Shown: piece after piece, positions 44,683-53,109 of the stretch
How positions within the stretch are numbered: the stretch's first letter is position 1
How the letters are laid out: each line of letters starts with the position of its first letter
DNA from: Streptomyces fulvoviolaceus
Lineage (GTDB): Bacteria; Actinomycetota; Actinomycetes; Streptomycetales; Streptomycetaceae
DNA: 64,000 nucleotides
Assembly: GCF_000718165.1 (NCBI RefSeq)
Contig: NZ_JOEY01000014.1
Coordinates: 124,001-188,000 of the forward strand
Direction of reading: 5' to 3'
Made by a program: the position numbers and the translations under genes
Notes under the pieces: model-generated
Databases searched by the model: none
Told to the model about the DNA's origin: nothing
Seen by the model: only the letters and a program-made list of their open reading frames with translations

Positions 44683-45369
44683 ATGCAGAAGCTGACCGCC
44701 GTGGCACATCGCGGCGACCCCTACCGCGTCCGTGAGAACACCCTCGACTCGCTGCGTTCCGCGCTCCAACTGGGCGCGGACGCGGTCGAGATCGACGTAC
44801 GGCTCACCCGGGACGGCGTGCCCGTGCTGCTGCACGACGAGACGCTGAAGCGGCTGTGGGAGCACGACCGGCCGCTGCGGTCGCTGTCGGCGGACGAGGT
44901 GCGCGGGCTCACGGACGGCGGGGTGCCGACGCTCGCGGAAGCGCTGGCCGCCACCGACGGCAGCCGGGTGATGCTCGATCTGCCGGGGACGTCGGAGGTG
45001 CGGGTGGCGCGGCGGGTCGTGGATGTCGTCCGCGCGTGCGGGGCGGAGGATCGGGTGTACTACTGCGCGGACGCCGCGGCCATGCTTGCCGTGCGCGGCG
45101 CGGACTCGTCTGCCGAGATCGCCCTGACCTGGACGACTTCGGCGCCGCCGCGGCGCGCACTGCTGGACGCGGTGCGGCCTCGGTGGCTCAACTACCGGTT
45201 CGGTCTGGTGGACCGTGCCCTCGCCGAACGCGTCCACTCCGACGGTTACCTGATCTCTGTCTGGACTCCCGACACCCGGCGCTCTATGCGGCGCCTCATC
45301 GACCTGGGCGTCGACTCGATCACGAGCAACCGCATCGACATGTTGTGCGCACTGCGGGACGGCGCCTAG
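44683..45369 (+). CDS. Glycerophosphodiester phosphodiesterase family protein
   Basis: 228-residue cytoplasmic GDPD barrel protein. The metal and catalytic motifs are HRGDPYRVRENT (about 9-20) and EIDVRLTRDGVPVLLHDE (about 36-53). The end YLISVWTPDTRRSMRRLIDLGVDSITSNRID is typical. It would hydrolyse glycerophosphodiesters to glycerol 3-phosphate and an alcohol. There is no signal peptide, so it acts on internal or imported diesters. It is probably cotranscribed with the deaminase gene. It ends at the repeat element at 45370-45440. Confidence 0.92.
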   Translation: MQKLTAVAHRGDPYRVRENTLDSLRSALQLGADAVEIDVRLTRDGVPVLLHDETLKRLWEHDRPLRSLSADEVRGLTDGGVPTLAEALAATDGSRVMLDLPGTSEVRVARRVVDVVRACGAEDRVYYCADAAAMLAVRGADSSAEIALTWTTSAPPRRALLDAVRPRWLNYRFGLVDRALAERVHSDGYLISVWTPDTRRSMRRLIDLGVDSITSNRIDMLCALRDGA

Positions 45370-45440
45370 CCGCGGGTCCGTTGTGGCTGGTCGCGCCCAC
45401 GCGGCGGAGCCGCATATCGATACAGCCCCGCGCCCCTAGG
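45370..45440. repeat. Dispersed intergenic repeat, copy 5
   Basis: CGCGGGTCCGTTGTGGCTGG, TCGCGCCCACGCGGCGGAGC and CAGCCCCGCGCCCCTAGG run in the same orientation as the block at 9661-9740 and, like it, lie between convergent genes. The block touches the end of the next gene. Confidence 0.8.
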
Positions 45441-46047
45441 AAATACGCTTACCGGCGAATTCAAGCGGGGGCGCGATTGCCTGGGCGTCTGCTCCCTCTC
45501 CTCTCCACAGGCCGATCAGCAGGGCGGCTGTTGCTTCCAGCAACCCGGCCCGGTTCAGGCCTCCTGCGTTCAGCGGCTCACAGCCGAGGTCGCGCACGAG
45601 TTGTCGCACGACGGACAGGGCCGCCTCGTCGTCCCCGCACAGCGGGACGGCGAGCGGGCGGCCGTCGAATACCGGCGGGGTCAGGCGCCAGACGTCCTCG
45701 TGGCAGAGGTTGAAGGCCTTGACCACGTGGGCGGTCGGGGTGGCGGAGGCGATGCGTTCGGCCGCCGAAGGACCACCGCCCGTGAGGAGACCGAAGCCCG
45801 GGCCGCCCACCGGGTTCGTGCAGTCGATCAACACCCGCCCCCGGAGCTCCTCTTCGAGCCCGGCGACGACCTCGGCCACCGCCTCGTACGGCAGCGCCAG
45901 CAACACCGCGTCCGTGCCGAACTCGGCCGCTCCCCGTATCCCGCCGCCGCCCGACCGACTTCCGCTGACCACCTCGTGTCCGGCCCGCGCCCACTGGGTG
46001 CCGAGCGCGTCCGCCATTCCGCCCCTGCCGAGAATCCCGATTCGCAT
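45436..46047 (-). CDS. NADP/F420-dependent oxidoreductase-like protein (Fno family)
   Basis: 203-residue Rossmann protein. The N-terminal GILGRGGMADALG binds a dinucleotide, and SGSR after strand 2 fits NADP. It includes IDCTNPVGGP and a VVKAFNL motif seen in coenzyme F420:NADP oxidoreductases. No substrate is evident. It starts at ATG 46047 and is divergent from an HxlR regulator starting 41 bases away, a common redox-regulator pairing. The upstream frame to 46149 would overlap that regulator. Confidence 0.82.
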   Translation of the reverse strand: MRIGILGRGGMADALGTQWARAGHEVVSGSRSGGGGIRGAAEFGTDAVLLALPYEAVAEVVAGLEEELRGRVLIDCTNPVGGPGFGLLTGGGPSAAERIASATPTAHVVKAFNLCHEDVWRLTPPVFDGRPLAVPLCGDDEAALSVVRQLVRDLGCEPLNAGGLNRAGLLEATAALLIGLWRGEGADAQAIAPPLEFAGKRIS

Positions 46048-46087
46048 GAGCAGGACTGTAGGAAGCCGCTCGGGCACCATTCGGTAC

Positions 46088-46441
46088 GTGGACCAGACTT
46101 TCCTCGCCGACTGCCGTGCCCGGCTCGCCTTCGACCTGCTCGCCAACACCTGGAACGCGGTGGTGGTGTGGGCGCTGCGCCATGAGCCCGTGCGTCACGG
46201 CGAGTTGAAGGACCGGATCGGCGGCATCAGCCAGAAGGTGCTGACGGAGACGCTGCGGCGGCTGGAGTTCAACGGGTTCGTCGCGCGGCGGGCGTACGAC
46301 GGCTCGCCACCGCGCGTGGAGTACGAACTCACGGACCTGGGACGGTCGTTGCTCGCCCCGATCGAGGCCTTCGGCATCTGGGCCTTCGAGCACGGCGACG
46401 AGGTCATGGAGGCCCAGGAGCGCTACACGCGGGACTCCTGA
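46088..46441 (+). CDS. HxlR-family transcriptional regulator
   Basis: 117-residue winged helix-turn-helix protein: ANTWNAVVVWALRHEPVRHGEL, GGISQKVLTETLRRLEFNGF, and RVEYELTDLGRSLLAPIEAF, all standard HxlR segments. A cysteine near the N-terminus (DCRARLAF) matches the redox- or aldehyde-sensing Cys of many members. The GTG 46088 (VDQTFLADC) gives the usual family start; an ATG at 46046 is less likely. It probably controls the divergent oxidoreductase. Its stop overlaps the convergent sigma-factor gene by 19 bases. Confidence 0.88.
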   Translation: MDQTFLADCRARLAFDLLANTWNAVVVWALRHEPVRHGELKDRIGGISQKVLTETLRRLEFNGFVARRAYDGSPPRVEYELTDLGRSLLAPIEAFGIWAFEHGDEVMEAQERYTRDS

Positions 46442-48084
46442 GCGACGGTCGCCGGGTCGGACGGCGTCTCGCGGGTGACGTACTGCGGAATGGGGGTGTC
46501 GTCCTTGCCGGTGTCCCGGACCAGGCCGTAGCGCGTCGCGCCCTCGGGGGGTCCGGTGGTCACGTCCTCCTCCACCTTGTCCCAGGTCGTGGGGAAGACG
46601 TTGAGGCCGTAGTCGGCGCCGCGTTCGTTCACGGTGAGGGTGACGCTGCCGTCGACGTAGAAGTACTCGTTCTGCCACATCTGCTGGGTACCGGAGGGCA
46701 GGACGGTGTAGCCGGTGGTCGAGTTGCCCATGCCGGTGGCGGTGGTGTCGGTGCTGCTGACGCGGTCGTCCATGCGGCGGCCGCCGCCCGAGGCGACGTG
46801 GAAGAGCTTGCCCTTCAGGCCGGTCCAGGCCGGCATGACCAGGCTGCCGGCCCGGGACTGCGGGGTGATCTGCCAGCGGACGAGGACGTATCCCTTGCCG
46901 GTGAGCGTCACGCTGTCCCCGCGGTGGTTCATGGTCGCGTGCGCGCCGCCGGTGCTGGTGACGCCGGTCTCGGTCCGGTGCGGCAGGGCGGTGGGCGGGG
47001 TGTCCGGGTCCGGTGCCTTGTCGACGGCGTCGACAACGCTGCCGTAGAGGGCGACCTTCTCCTGTGTCACCGACGGCGAGGGGGACGGTGTGGCCGACGG
47101 CGAGACGGTCGGGGTCGGCGCGCGGTGCGTGCTCGCGGCCGTGGGGCTGCTCGCCGCGCGCGGGGGCGGGGCGTCGGGGGTCTGTGTGACGACGTACGCG
47201 CCGCCCGCGACGATCGTCGCGCCCGCCGTCGCCGCGACGAGGGGCTGAGTGAGCGCGCCCAGCACCTTGGCGGACCAGCCCACGGACGTGGCCGCCACCG
47301 TGGCGGCCGCCGCCGTCTTGCCGCCGAAGGCCAGCGAGAGGGTGAAGCCGACCGGAATCGGGACGAGGGCGATGCCGACCAGGAGCCGCTCCGCCGGTAC
47401 GACGGACTCGCGGGCGTCGCCGCAGTAGCCGCAGCCCCGGATGTGCCGGGCCAGCCGCTTACGCCAGACCGAGTCGGGCCGGCCGTCCCAGCGGGAGGCC
47501 GTCTCGCGCAGGTCCGGGCAGGCGCCGTCGAGGGCCCGCACGATGCCGCGCGAGGTCTCCAGCCGCTCCTTCATCCGCTGGACGCGCACGGCGGCGTGCT
47601 GCCGGCTGATGCCGACGGCGGCGGCCAGGTCACGCCGGGTGAGCTCGCCCGCGACCTCCAGCCACCACAGGGACAGCAGCTGGCGGTCCTCGTCGTCCAG
47701 CCAGCGCACCGCCTCCGCTACCTCGCGCCGCTGCCCCTCCAACTGCAGTCTCAGTACGGTGAGTTCGGCGAAGTCGGTGGCCTCGTGCGCCGCCGACTCG
47801 TCCAGCGGGGCGGGCGTCCGGCGGCGGGCCCGGTCGCGGATCTGCCGCATGGCGATGGCCACCAGCCAGGACCGGAAGCTGTCCGGGTCGCGCAGGCTGC
47901 CGAGGTGGTCGACGGCCCGCAGCATGGTCTCCTGGACGACGTCGTCGACGTCGGCGTGGCCGTTGAGCGCGCGGCCGACGATGTTGTAGACCAGCGGCAG
48001 CCAGCCCTCGACCAGCTCGTCCAGCGCCTGCCGGTCGCCGGCCTGTGCGGCCGCGATGGTGTCGCGCCATTGCCGGGTTTCCAC
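46423..48084 (-). CDS. ECF-type sigma factor fused to membrane and extracellular domains
   Basis: 553-residue protein. Sigma region 2 (about 10-85; DVDDVVQETMLRAVDHL) and region 4 (about 115-175; LTRRDLAAAVGISRQHAAVR) are typical ECF. The chain continues with HIRGCGYC (about 213), a zinc-finger-like anti-sigma motif, then two hydrophobic segments (about 235-310), a Ser/Thr/Pro-rich linker, and a beta-rich domain of about 200 residues predicted outside the membrane. It looks like sigma and anti-sigma sensor in one chain, so activity may be gated by an external signal or proteolysis. The GTG 48084 (VETRQWRD) has AAAGGA upstream. Target promoters are unknown. Confidence 0.85.
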   Translation of the reverse strand: METRQWRDTIAAAQAGDRQALDELVEGWLPLVYNIVGRALNGHADVDDVVQETMLRAVDHLGSLRDPDSFRSWLVAIAMRQIRDRARRRTPAPLDESAAHEATDFAELTVLRLQLEGQRREVAEAVRWLDDEDRQLLSLWWLEVAGELTRRDLAAAVGISRQHAAVRVQRMKERLETSRGIVRALDGACPDLRETASRWDGRPDSVWRKRLARHIRGCGYCGDARESVVPAERLLVGIALVPIPVGFTLSLAFGGKTAAAATVAATSVGWSAKVLGALTQPLVAATAGATIVAGGAYVVTQTPDAPPPRAASSPTAASTHRAPTPTVSPSATPSPSPSVTQEKVALYGSVVDAVDKAPDPDTPPTALPHRTETGVTSTGGAHATMNHRGDSVTLTGKGYVLVRWQITPQSRAGSLVMPAWTGLKGKLFHVASGGGRRMDDRVSSTDTTATGMGNSTTGYTVLPSGTQQMWQNEYFYVDGSVTLTVNERGADYGLNVFPTTWDKVEEDVTTGPPEGATRYGLVRDTGKDDTPIPQYVTRETPSDPATVAQESRV

Positions 48085-48392
48085 GTCGTCCTTTCGGGGC
48101 CTTCGGAGCCTTCCGGGCCTTCGGGGCCTGAGATCACTTCGCTGCTGCACGCACCCTCTCAGGCGGGACCGGGGTGGTGGCTATGTCGGGGATCACAGCG
48201 TGGAGACGGGGTGAAGGCCCGGGGATAACAGTTTTTTCTCGCCCCTAGGGGTACTCCCCGACAACTCCCTTACAGGGAACGGAACTTGCTAGGGGTCCGG
48301 TCAGGGTCCGGTGACCTCCTCGCCGACGATCCGGGTGCGCACATTCGACCGGAGGATGATCACAGACACCCGCCGACCCCCGGAGCAGCCGC

Positions 48393-49550
48393 ATGCGCGC
48401 CCGCCGTCGCACCACCGTCCTCGCCGCCTCCCTCGCCCTCGTCCTGGGCGGGGGCCCGCTGGCCGCACCCGTGTTCGCCGAGTCCGCTCCGATCTCCGTC
48501 TCCGAGCGCAGTGCTTCCGCCCCCGACGCACAGGCGCTGCGCACCGCACTCGAAGGCCTCCCGGACAAGGACGCGTCCTTCGCCCTCGTCCGCCTCGGTG
48601 GCACGGACGGCACCTGGCGCGGCAGCGCGGGCGTGCACGATCTGACAAGCGGCCGGGCGGCGGACCCGGACGCCCGCTTCCGGGCCGGTTCGACGACGAA
48701 GGTGGTGACGGCGGCCGTCGTACTGCAGCTCGCGGCGGAAGGAAAGGTCGACCTGAACACGCCCGTGCAGCGCTACCTCCCGGGCCTGCTCACCCGGGAG
48801 TTCGAGCCGATCACCGTACGGCAGCTGCTGAACCACACCAGCGGCATCCAGCCGGGCGACGGCCTCGGGGACTCCTTCGAGGAGGTGTACGCGCACCGCT
48901 TCGACACGCTGCCCCCGCGGCAGGTCGTGGCCTCGGCGGTGGCGAAGGGGCCGGAGTTCCGGCCGGGCCGGCAGCAGCACTACCTGAACATCAACTACAC
49001 GATCCTCGGCCTGCTGATCGAGAGGGTGACGGGACACTCGTACGCCTCGGAGGCCACCCACCGCGTGCTGCGCCCCGCCGGGATGCGGGACACGTACTTC
49101 CCCGGCACCGACCCCGCCATCCGCGGCCCGCACAACCACGGGTACCAGGCGGCGAAGGAGGCGGACGGCACGACGACCTTCCTCGACGTCACCGACTGGA
49201 ACCAGGCGGACCGCTGGGCGGCCGGCGACATGATCTCCACCACCGCGGACCTGGAACGGCTGCTGAACCACCTGTTCCGCGGCGACCTGGTCCCCCGTCC
49301 GCAGCTGAAGGAGATGTTCACGGTCCCGTCGCGGATCGAGGGCGCCACGATGAGCGCAGGCCTGCAGCGCTTCGAGTTCGAGGGGCGGGTCTACTGGCTG
49401 AAGTCGGGCGCCCGCTACGGCTACGGCACGGTGATCGCCTCGACCCGTGACCTGTCGCGCACGCTGGTCGTGTCCGTGGGCGCGACGGACGCGAAGAGCG
49501 AGAGCATGAACCCCGTCACCGAGCGGATAGCCCGGGCGGCCCTCAAGTAG
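48393..49550 (+). CDS. Secreted serine D-Ala-D-Ala carboxypeptidase / beta-lactamase-fold protein
   Basis: 385-residue exported serine hydrolase. A Sec signal peptide runs to about residue 29 (APVFAES). The nucleophile motif is SxxK in RAGSTTKVVTAAV; the second motif is the Tyr-x-Asn of QHYLNINYTILG; KSGARYGYG is the probable third motif. LLNHTSGIQPGDG is typical of the R61-type DD-carboxypeptidases. It probably trims peptidoglycan stem peptides; an esterase role is possible. ATG 48393 lies seven bases after CGGAG. It ends overlapping the convergent membrane-protein gene by eight bases. Confidence 0.9.
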   Translation: MRARRRTTVLAASLALVLGGGPLAAPVFAESAPISVSERSASAPDAQALRTALEGLPDKDASFALVRLGGTDGTWRGSAGVHDLTSGRAADPDARFRAGSTTKVVTAAVVLQLAAEGKVDLNTPVQRYLPGLLTREFEPITVRQLLNHTSGIQPGDGLGDSFEEVYAHRFDTLPPRQVVASAVAKGPEFRPGRQQHYLNINYTILGLLIERVTGHSYASEATHRVLRPAGMRDTYFPGTDPAIRGPHNHGYQAAKEADGTTTFLDVTDWNQADRWAAGDMISTTADLERLLNHLFRGDLVPRPQLKEMFTVPSRIEGATMSAGLQRFEFEGRVYWLKSGARYGYGTVIASTRDLSRTLVVSVGATDAKSESMNPVTERIARAALK

Positions 49551-50058
49551 CGAGCACGGGCTGCGCGTTCGCGGTCAGCCCCTCCAGCCGCTTGATCTTC
49601 TTCCGCACGACGTACAGCGGGATCACCCCGAACACCCCGAACGACATGTCGATCACGGTCCACCAGAAGGGGATCCCGCGGATCGGTCCGCAGATCAGCG
49701 CGAGCGGGATGATCCCGGCGCAGGCGATCATCCCGAACTCGACGACCCAGATGTTGCGGACCGGGTCGCGGTAGGGGCCGTAGAAGGCGACGGCGATCAC
49801 GAGGTGGGCGAAGGCCAGCCAGTCGGTGCCGTAGAGGAGGAAGGGGTAGTCGGCGTCGGCGGTCTCGAGCCCCTGCCGGACGCGCACGATCCACTCCATC
49901 AGGGCGTCCGGCACCGCGGGCAGGTGCCCCAGCAGGTTCTCGGTCCAGCGCAGTTCGTGGACGAGAGGGAAGGCCGTGGCGCCGCTGAGCACCAGGCAGA
50001 CGACGAAGAAGACCAGCCATGCGCGGATGCCCTTGAGTTGGGCGGCTCTGTCGCTCAT
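49543..50058 (-). CDS. Conserved four-helix membrane protein, function unknown
   Basis: 171-residue integral membrane protein with four hydrophobic segments, starting WLVFFVVCLVLSGATAFPLV and ending WWTVIDMSFGVFGVIPLYVV. The loops carry a conserved-looking YPFLLYGTDWLAFAHLVIA and GPYRDPVRNIWVVEFG. There is no catalytic motif and no recognised family. The C-terminus is basic and cytoplasmic. ATG 50058. It reads convergently with the carboxypeptidase gene, so the overlap does not imply shared function. Confidence 0.8.
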   Translation of the reverse strand: MSDRAAQLKGIRAWLVFFVVCLVLSGATAFPLVHELRWTENLLGHLPAVPDALMEWIVRVRQGLETADADYPFLLYGTDWLAFAHLVIAVAFYGPYRDPVRNIWVVEFGMIACAGIIPLALICGPIRGIPFWWTVIDMSFGVFGVIPLYVVRKKIKRLEGLTANAQPVLAT

Positions 50059-50107
50059 GCCAGGAGCGTACGCCTGGAGTTGAACATGTTCAAAACTCTG
50101 TTCCGGG

Positions 50108-50752
50108 CTACCAGGTGTCCCAGTGCAGCACCTCCCCCCGAGGGATCCGGCGGGCCGGCCGGAAGTCGGTGCCGAGGGTGTACGCGAGGGGGATGAAGGC
50201 GGCCTGCATGACGGCGTCGTACGGGATGCCGAGCACCCGGGCCGACTCCTTCTCGTCGACGAGGTTGCCGGTGGTCCAGCAGGTGCCGAGGCCCCGGGCG
50301 CGGGCGGCCAGCATGAAGCTCCACACCGCCGGGAGGATGGAGCCCCAGGTGCCGGCCTGCCTCAGGACGGGTGCGTCATCGGTACGGCCTTCCACGCACG
50401 GCACGACGATCGCCGGGACCTCGTGGATGTGCTGGTACAGGTACGCGGCGCCGGAGTACACGCGTTCCATGTGGGCCACCCCGGCCCGCCGTACGTCACG
50501 TGCCGGGACCGGGTCCGAGACGCCCGGCGTGCTCACCCCGGTGCGCCACACCTCGGCGAGCGCGGCCCGCCGCTCCGGGTCGGTGACGATCACGAAGTGC
50601 CAGCGCTGGCGGTTGCGCCCGGACGGTGCCTGGACGGCCAGGTCGACGCATTCCTCGATGAGTTGGCGGGGCACCGGGCGGGTGAGGTCGAGGCGGTGGC
50701 GGACGGCGCGGGTGGTGGACAGGAGCTCGTCGGAAGAGAGAGCGAGAGTCAT
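50108..50752 (-). CDS. Nitroreductase-family flavoprotein
   Basis: 214-residue FMN-dependent nitroreductase fold: RAVRHRLDLTRPVP at the start, AVQAPSGRNRQRWHFVIVTD (FMN contacts), and ARGLGTCWTTG near the C-terminus. All are standard, with normal family length. It would reduce nitro, quinone or enone compounds using NAD(P)H. I chose ATG 50752 (MTLALSSDE); the long upstream frame to 51055 is spurious. It is divergent from the IclR regulator gene, 74 bases away, which probably controls it. Substrate unknown. Confidence 0.9.
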   Translation of the reverse strand: MTLALSSDELLSTTRAVRHRLDLTRPVPRQLIEECVDLAVQAPSGRNRQRWHFVIVTDPERRAALAEVWRTGVSTPGVSDPVPARDVRRAGVAHMERVYSGAAYLYQHIHEVPAIVVPCVEGRTDDAPVLRQAGTWGSILPAVWSFMLAARARGLGTCWTTGNLVDEKESARVLGIPYDAVMQAAFIPLAYTLGTDFRPARRIPRGEVLHWDTW

Positions 50753-50826
50753 GCGTTGACCTTCGGGGGGCGGGCCGTACGGCGGCAACGCCCGGCTTTC
50801 ACTGGATGAAAACGTGGGGTGGGTCC

Positions 50827-51501
50827 ATGGCCGGGAGTGTCGCCGGGCGGGTTTTCTCAGTGCTGGACGCGTTCGCTGGCGGGCCGGACACCCTGCGTCT
50901 GACGGAGATCGCGCGTCGGACGGGGCTGCCGGTTCCGACGGCCCTGCGGATGGTGCGGGAACTGGTCGTCTGGGGCGGCCTGGAGCGGGCGGCCGACGGC
51001 TCCTACCGCCTCGGCACCCGCATCCGCGCGCTGGGCGCGGCGGCGCCCTGCCCACGCGGCCTGCTCGACCTGGCGCTCCCCTCCCTCCGCGCCCTGACGA
51101 CCCGCATCGGCGGCCACGCCGACATCGCCGTCCCCTCCGACGGCACGGCCCTGTGCCTGGTCAGCGGCGCACGCCTGCCCCTGCACGCCACGGCCGCGGG
51201 CAAGGTCCTGCTGGCCCACGGCCACGGCCCGCCCGCCGCCGTACGCCGCCACACCCCGTACACCCTGACCGCGCCCGGCGCCCTGAACACCCAGCTCGCC
51301 CGCATCCGCGAGACGGGCCTGGCCGCGTCCCACGAGGAGTACCGGCTCGGTGAACTGTCGTACGCCGCACCGGTGTTGAGGGACGGGGCGACGGTGGCGG
51401 CCGTGTCGGTGACGCTGCCGACGAGCATGCCGTACGACCGTGCGGGCGCCGCCGTGCGCGAGGCGGCGGGGGTCATCGGCCGGGCGTTGGCGGGGGCGTA
51501 G
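50827..51501 (+). CDS. IclR-family transcriptional regulator
   Basis: 224-residue regulator with an N-terminal winged helix (VFSVLDAFAG, RLTEIARRTGLPVPTALRMV) and a C-terminal ligand-binding domain (LPLHATAAGKVLLA, EEYRLGELSYAAPVLRDG). I chose ATG 50827 after GGGTGGG; an in-frame ATG at 50806 is possible. It is divergent from the nitroreductase gene and probably regulates it. The ligand-binding domain is shorter than usual but keeps the ATAAGKVLLA core. The next gene on the opposite strand ends seven bases downstream. Confidence 0.88.
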   Translation: MAGSVAGRVFSVLDAFAGGPDTLRLTEIARRTGLPVPTALRMVRELVVWGGLERAADGSYRLGTRIRALGAAAPCPRGLLDLALPSLRALTTRIGGHADIAVPSDGTALCLVSGARLPLHATAAGKVLLAHGHGPPAAVRRHTPYTLTAPGALNTQLARIRETGLAASHEEYRLGELSYAAPVLRDGATVAAVSVTLPTSMPYDRAGAAVREAAGVIGRALAGA

Positions 51502-51507
51502 ACCTGG

Positions 51508-52020
51508 CTACGGCCGAGCACCGCTCGTGTCGTCCGTGGCGGCCGGCTCGTCGCTTGTCCCGGCCGACGGCTCGGCGGTCGGCTCGTCGCTTGTCGCTGT
51601 CGACGGCTCGGTGGTCGGCGATTGCGCGGTCGTCGGCGGCTCGTGGGTGGGGACGGCCGAAGTCGCCGTGTCGGACGGGGTGCTGGGGCCGGGGGTCGGG
51701 GCCTGCTCGGAGGGTGCGTCCGTCGCCGACGGGGTGGGCGGAACCGAGGGGCTGCTGCTCGCCGGCGGGGCGAGCGGGATCGTGGGCGACGACGGGGCCT
51801 CGTGCGTTGCCAGGCGCAGCGGCAGTGCGACGAGGGCGGCGACGGCGCATGCCGCGCCCACCCCGGCCGCGGCGCGCAGCAGCCGGCGGCGGGACGCGCG
51901 GCGGCGGATCGTCTCGTAGCGGCCGGCGGGTGGGCCGAGGTAGTCGGAGCTCGGCCGCAGGATGACGGCGAGGGGGTCGTCGGGCTCGAACTCCGGACCC
52001 TCGTCAGCGTGTGTGATCAA
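51508..52020 (-). CDS. Membrane protein with Ser/Thr/Pro-rich exterior, probable sigma-factor partner
   Basis: 170-residue single-pass protein. A short cytoplasmic part (about 1-48; PDDPLAVILRPSSDYLGPP) and an RRRASRRRLLR stretch lead to one membrane helix (about 50-70). The remaining 100 residues are low-complexity Ser/Thr/Pro/Ala and lie outside. TTG 52020 follows GGGGAG by five bases and overlaps the sigma gene, as sigma/anti-sigma pairs often do. No HxxxCxxC zinc motif is present, so the anti-sigma role is inferred from position only. It is last in the sortase operon. Confidence 0.7.
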   Translation of the reverse strand: MITHADEGPEFEPDDPLAVILRPSSDYLGPPAGRYETIRRRASRRRLLRAAAGVGAACAVAALVALPLRLATHEAPSSPTIPLAPPASSSPSVPPTPSATDAPSEQAPTPGPSTPSDTATSAVPTHEPPTTAQSPTTEPSTATSDEPTAEPSAGTSDEPAATDDTSGARP

Positions 52021-52495
52021 GGCTTCTCCCCAGGTGGGCACGGAGCAGTTCACGGGCCGCGTGCAGGTCGGCCTTGACGGTTCCCTCCTTGCGCCCGGTC
52101 AGCACGGCCACCTCCCGGATCGGCATGTCAGCGTAGTAGTGCAGGAGGATCGGGACGCGAAGTCGTTCCGGGAGGGACTGGACGAGCAGGCGTACCGAGG
52201 GGTCCGCCTGTTCGGGATGCGGGGTCACCGCGGCCTCCGTGGTCGCCCGGCGCACGGCCCGGCGCTCCCGTTCGAGCTTGCGCCAGTGGTCCCGGACGAG
52301 GTTGGCCGCGGTGACGTAGAGGAATCCGCGGGGTTCCGCCACGGAGGTCCAACGGGCCCAGAGCCGGGTGAAGGCCTCCGAGGCGATCTCATGGGCCGTC
52401 TCGTCGTCGTCGACCAGTCGGCGGCACCAGCCGGCGAGGCGCGGGTAGAGGGCGGCGAACAGCTCCGAAGCCGCCCTCTCGCGGGACCGTTTCAA
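52004..52495 (-). CDS. ECF-family RNA polymerase sigma factor
   Basis: 163-residue ECF sigma factor. Region 2 is ELFAALYPRLAGWCRRLVDD, HEIASEAFTRLWARW, and EPRGFLYVTAANLVRDHWRK. Region 4 is LLVQSLPERLRVPILLHYYA and MPIREVAVLTGRKEGTVKAD. I chose the TTG at 52495: AGGAG lies four bases upstream and the codon overlaps the sortase stop (TTGA), so translation is coupled. It probably directs transcription of this wall-protein operon; its promoter was not identified. Confidence 0.88.
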   Translation of the reverse strand: MKRSRERAASELFAALYPRLAGWCRRLVDDDETAHEIASEAFTRLWARWTSVAEPRGFLYVTAANLVRDHWRKLERERRAVRRATTEAAVTPHPEQADPSVRLLVQSLPERLRVPILLHYYADMPIREVAVLTGRKEGTVKADLHAARELLRAHLGRSLDHTR

Positions 52496-53109
52496 CGTTC
52501 TCCTGCAGCGTTCGGTGCCGGTGCCAGCGCGGCGAAGACGATCACGTTGTCGCGGTAGCCGTCCCCGGTACGGGGACCGCCGCATGTGATGAGACGCAGT
52601 TCCGGCCGGTTCACGTTCCCGTAGACGGCCTCCGCGGGGAAGTCCGCCTTCGCGACCGTCCGTACGTCGGTGACCGTGAACCCGGCCGTCGTGCCGTTCT
52701 CCAGGCGCGCCGCGATCCGGTGGCCCCGGCGCAGTTCCCCCAGGCGCCGGAAGACCCCGTCCCCGTACGAGCCGACCGTGACATGGCCGAGGATCACCGA
52801 CGGCCCGGTCTGCCCCGGTGTCGGCGAGTTCCGGTACCAGCCCGCCCGGTCGTGCGCGCCGATCGGGGGCACCTGCACGCTGCCGTCCGAGGCGAGCCCC
52901 AGCTGCATCAGCGTGGTGTCGACCCCGATGGCCGGGATCCGGAGCCGGACCGGCACCGAACGCCCCAGTGCCCGCACGGACTTGGCCGTGGACCGCGCGG
53001 AGGGCGACGCACCGCTGCCGGCATCCCGCCCGGAAGGATCACCTCCGCAGCTCACCAGCAGGGACGCCGTCGCCGCCGTGACGAAGGCGCGCCTGGAGAG
53101 CGAGGTCAT
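52492..53109 (-). CDS. Class F-like sortase with lipobox
   Basis: 205-residue sortase. Catalytic His109 (ILGHVTV), Cys176 (LRLITCGG) and Arg186 (GDGYRDN) are all present. The N-terminus has twin-arginine LSRRAF and a lipobox LLVSC (Cys21). It therefore looks like a lipid-anchored rather than helix-anchored sortase. It would cleave an LPxTG-like signal and attach the protein to peptidoglycan. The ATG 53109 overlaps the stop of the upstream gene (ATGA), which encodes a protein with a sortase-like tail, the likely substrate. Class F is my best fit from length and gene context. Confidence 0.88.
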   Translation of the reverse strand: MTSLSRRAFVTAATASLLVSCGGDPSGRDAGSGASPSARSTAKSVRALGRSVPVRLRIPAIGVDTTLMQLGLASDGSVQVPPIGAHDRAGWYRNSPTPGQTGPSVILGHVTVGSYGDGVFRRLGELRRGHRIAARLENGTTAGFTVTDVRTVAKADFPAEAVYGNVNRPELRLITCGGPRTGDGYRDNVIVFAALAPAPNAAGER

